From the NCBI GenBank assembly GCA_033675265.1, contig JAUJYZ010001489.1:20001-84000 (forward strand): a DNA stretch of 64,000 nt, read 5' to 3'. The notes beneath the pieces are model-generated. The model saw nothing but the letters and a program-made list of their open reading frames with translations, was not told where the DNA came from and did no database searches. Both the position numbers and the translations under genes were made by a program. Shown here piece after piece: positions 61,273 through 64,000 of the stretch. Source of the stretch: Actinostola sp. cb2023 (Eukaryota > Cnidaria > Anthozoa > Actiniaria > Actinostolidae). Every line of letters begins with the position of its first letter. Within the stretch, counting starts at the first letter, position 1.

Positions 61273-64000
61273 ATGGCTGCCCGCTCTTTTTTAATGCTCT
61301 TCAGTTTTCTTGTTTTCCTTATGGTCCTCAAGCATACTTCACCGACAAAAAGGTCTGATCTACTACCTGAAGGTCCTTACTTTGAGTCCACGCTTCAGCT
61401 ACGCGAAAATGAACTACCAGAGAGTTTCTACCTATTTCTGCATACCAGAATTTTGCGAATCAAGTGTGAATCTAAATTCAAGATCTCGTTTGCTGTTACC
61501 AAGTCTACTAAAAGCGGCATGACATGCCTGGCGCTTCCATCCAAGCCGTTTACAATAGATCTGACGATATATATGGACATCTCATCAAATCCTGGCCCTA
61601 CTTCTTGGTATGGACAGGACTCGATGATTCAAGACCCATTTTCACGCTCGGCTGCCATTGCTTCACTTAATTATTCTAGAAGTGATTTGGTTTCACCAAG
61701 GATACACGTTACCAACTGCTTTCCTCCACAAGTAACTCTAAACATACATGCACAACAGTACGGATTACTACGTACTCAAGAAATCAATACCGCTCAGGTT
61801 TCACCAACAGTAATAAACCAAAATATTTCTGTAATTATAAATCGCACAAGTTGCTACAACAACAATCGCTCATTTGCATCTGCCAAGAAAAACAAACCAC
61901 GAAGTCGCACGTCGGATAACAACCTGATACATATTCCTCGAGCTCCTTTTGTACCTGGCACTAAATCTTACAGACAAGCAAGCTTTTGCTTGTTAAATGC
62001 AAGATCTATAAGGAACAAATCAACGGCTATAAAAGATTTCCTGTTAGAGTCCAATATCGACATACTCGCTCTAACCGAGACATGGCTCCAAGGGGACAGC
62101 GACGAATATGCCATTAGAGATATTACTCCTACAAATTACGTCTTTAAACATGCTGACAGGAAATCTCGTGGAGGTGGTATCGCACTACTTTATAACAAGT
62201 CATTTGTCTTCAAGCCCAAACAGCGGAAAAAATTCAAATCTTTTGAATTTATGGACATGGTGATGGTCGGTCCCAATCCTATTCGGTTGATTATCATCTA
62301 CCGACCGCCTCCATCCTGCTCAAATGGTCTCACCAGCGAATTATTTTTCACCGAATTCCGTACCTTTCTAGAAGAGATCAACAACGAACCCGGACACCTG
62401 CTTATAACCGGCGATTTCAATTTCCACACAGAAACCAGCAGCAACCCTAACAGTAAAAAGTTCTTAGAGCTTATCAACATCTTCAACCTGAAGCAGCATG
62501 TCCAACAACCCACCCACGTAAATAACCACACACTAGACTTGATCATTACCAGAAACGATGATGGCAACATTGTTCGCTCTATCTGCGTGCGTGATCCTGG
62601 GATCTCAGACCACTGTTCTGTGCATGCCAAGATCTGTTTGGAGAAACCTAGCCTCCCCCGGAAGGAAATCAAGTACAGATACCTTAAAGGCATAAATTAT
62701 GACCACTTTCGTAATGACATTGAGAACTCGCCCCTTGTCAGGAATTATACGAACTGCCACTCCATCACTGATCTCACAGGAAAATATGAAACGACTCTGA
62801 GGTCTATTCTTGATTCGCACGCCCCCTTAAAGAAAAAGATCGTCACCTTACGACCTGTCTCCCCATGGTATACAGAGGATATACATCAACTTAAGTTAAC
62901 TAAGCGACGCCTGGAGCGGAGATGGCGTGCATCTAGGCTACAAGTCGATAGAGAGATATACACTAAACATTGTCAACATGTTAATAATATGATGTCCAAC
63001 TCCAAGATGACATTTTATTCCAGTATGATCGACCAGCACAAAGACGATCAGAAGGTACTGTTCAGTGTGGTTAACAAGATGCTCTACAGAACACCAGAAA
63101 AACTATACCCATCCAGTGAGTCTTCTGATAAACTTTCTAATGACTTTGCTGATTTTTTCACACTCAAAATTGAAAATATCAGAGACGAGTTGGTGCATTT
63201 ACAATCAACATCTAACCCAGCTCCAGATATCACATACACTTCAAGCACTGACTTTACGGAATTTACTCCTGTTTCTGAAGACGAGTTAACCAAACTAACA
63301 AATAAGATCACTTCCAAGTCTTGTGATATTGATCCAGTTCCAGCTTCCGTCCTCAAAAACTGCTTTCAAATACTTCTGCCTATTGTAACTAAAATCGTAA
63401 ACCTATCATTGTCCAGCGCAGTTGTTCCAACTAGCTTAAAGATAGCTGTTCTGACTCCTCTCTTGAAGAAACCTTCCCTCGACCACGAAGAATACCTGAA
63501 CTTCCGCCCCATTTCCAATCTGAAGTTTGTGTCGACAGCCATTGAAAAGACTGTTGCCACCCAAGTAAATGCCTACATCAACGAGAACAACATGAATGAG
63601 GTGCTCCAATCTGCCTACAAAGAAAAACATAGTACTGAAACTGCTCTGCTAAAAGTACATGACGACGTTCTACGTGCTCTAGATCGACAGCAGTCTGTAT
63701 TATTACTCTTGCTGGACCTATCTTCAGCATTCGACACCGTTGACCACAACATCCTGCTGGATCGACTCTCCCGGAGATTTGGAATAACAGGTACTGCACT
63801 GAACTGGTTTTCTTCGTATTTGTCCGAGAGGAAGCAATTTGTAGCCGTAAACGGGGGTACTTCATCCCACCGCGACCTGCCATGTGGTCTCCCCCAAGGA
63901 TCCATCCTGGGCCCAATGCTATTTCTAATGTACACAGCTCCGCTTTCTGATATCATACGCCAACACGATATGAACTTCCACCTGTATGCCGATGACACGC
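61273..64000 (+). CDS. CR1/L2-type non-LTR retrotransposon ORF2 (endonuclease + RT), open to the edge
   Basis: An uninterrupted frame from ATG at 61,273 runs off the window (at least 909 codons). A short hydrophobic start (MLFSFLVFLMVL) is followed by a 2A-like DISSNPGP (61,576-61,599). An AP-type endonuclease follows: LLNARSIRNK, ALTETWL, GGGIALLY, LIIIYRPP, LITGDFNFH, DLIITR and GISDHCSVH. The reverse transcriptase then has FRPISNLKFV, LLDLSSAFDTVDHN, GLPQGSILGP and, at the edge, YADDT with the catalytic Asp pair. The RT C-terminus and the 3' UTR lie outside. No lesion is visible, so it is a young copy. It copies its RNA at nicked target DNA. Upstream in-frame ATGs were not seen. Confidence 0.9.
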   Translation, partial: MAARSFLMLFSFLVFLMVLKHTSPTKRSDLLPEGPYFESTLQLRENELPESFYLFLHTRILRIKCESKFKISFAVTKSTKSGMTCLALPSKPFTIDLTIYMDISSNPGPTSWYGQDSMIQDPFSRSAAIASLNYSRSDLVSPRIHVTNCFPPQVTLNIHAQQYGLLRTQEINTAQVSPTVINQNISVIINRTSCYNNNRSFASAKKNKPRSRTSDNNLIHIPRAPFVPGTKSYRQASFCLLNARSIRNKSTAIKDFLLESNIDILALTETWLQGDSDEYAIRDITPTNYVFKHADRKSRGGGIALLYNKSFVFKPKQRKKFKSFEFMDMVMVGPNPIRLIIIYRPPPSCSNGLTSELFFTEFRTFLEEINNEPGHLLITGDFNFHTETSSNPNSKKFLELINIFNLKQHVQQPTHVNNHTLDLIITRNDDGNIVRSICVRDPGISDHCSVHAKICLEKPSLPRKEIKYRYLKGINYDHFRNDIENSPLVRNYTNCHSITDLTGKYETTLRSILDSHAPLKKKIVTLRPVSPWYTEDIHQLKLTKRRLERRWRASRLQVDREIYTKHCQHVNNMMSNSKMTFYSSMIDQHKDDQKVLFSVVNKMLYRTPEKLYPSSESSDKLSNDFADFFTLKIENIRDELVHLQSTSNPAPDITYTSSTDFTEFTPVSEDELTKLTNKITSKSCDIDPVPASVLKNCFQILLPIVTKIVNLSLSSAVVPTSLKIAVLTPLLKKPSLDHEEYLNFRPISNLKFVSTAIEKTVATQVNAYINENNMNEVLQSAYKEKHSTETALLKVHDDVLRALDRQQSVLLLLLDLSSAFDTVDHNILLDRLSRRFGITGTALNWFSSYLSERKQFVAVNGGTSSHRDLPCGLPQGSILGPMLFLMYTAPLSDIIRQHDMNFHLYADDT
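61576..61599 (+). other. 2A-like ribosome-skipping motif
   Basis: Encodes DISSNPGP. The canonical 2A end is D-(V/I)-E-x-NPGP; here Ser replaces Glu. It sits after the hydrophobic N-terminal part of the LINE ORF, where 2A motifs occur in several marine-invertebrate LINEs. It may be weak or inactive. Confidence 0.55.

Noticed and set aside
62298..63998. Several minus-strand frames at the right edge
   Set aside because: Antisense to the long intact LINE ORF.

Overview
This window is eukaryotic. Genes are split by GT-AG introns, there are no operons or ribosome-binding sites, and the flanks are AT-rich. It looks like an invertebrate animal genome, most likely an anthozoan cnidarian such as a stony coral. 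That placement is an inference from the mix of Kolobok-like/THAP, EnSpm, Crypton, Penelope-like and 2A-type LINE sequences. No gene here is convincingly an ordinary host gene: almost everything is transposable-element DNA, much of it nested.

Region 1-28,110 is one deep nest. A minus-strand BEL/Pao pol fragment (28,105 leftwards, resuming at 3,082 to 2,896) was hit twice. At its left, an EnSpm/CACTA element ends at 2,895. At a TTAA site it received element A (3,087-26,675), which has about 0.63 kb terminal inverted repeats and a decayed gene for a FEN1/XPG-like nuclease with a Cys-rich CXC tail. A was split at another TTAA by element B (4,725-24,128), a Kolobok-like transposon with a 12-exon THAP-transposase gene and a convergent gene resembling the P2X7 receptor C-terminal Zn domain. 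Intron 1 of that second gene holds a 12.2 kb EnSpm element (5,666-17,902). This EnSpm carries a Transposase_21-type transposase, a coiled-coil TNPA-like protein and a protein kinase. Several small palindromic MITEs sit inside it.

Region 28,110-36,330 holds the 5' half of a third Kolobok-like THAP gene (interrupted by a 958 bp TIR element), a decayed Crypton tyrosine recombinase, a hammerhead-ribozyme motif of a Penelope-like element and a tRNA-derived SINE. Region 36,333-45,972 is a chain of abutting TTAA elements (H containing G, F and C; then D) that share their TTAA duplications. C is a compact two-gene Kolobok-like element (P2X7-C-like plus THAP transposase). D is an internal-deletion derivative of B.

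Region 47,400-57,770 holds an unknown three-exon gene fragment, a Mutator-like (MULE) transposase gene, and an integrase-core gene. The coding exon of the integrase-core gene is split by two later insertions: a 3,292 bp IS630/Tc1-like transposon with 131 bp TIRs and two genes, and a 457 bp TTAA MITE. Removing each in thought leaves one target copy and restores the frame. Region 58,520-60,560 is a THAP + DDE_4 (ISL2EU/Harbinger-related) element. From 61,273 to the right edge a CR1/L2-type LINE ORF is open, with a 2A-like motif, an AP endonuclease and a reverse transcriptase that runs off the window.

Many frames are broken by single-base changes in homopolymers. Some of these may be assembly error rather than decay.
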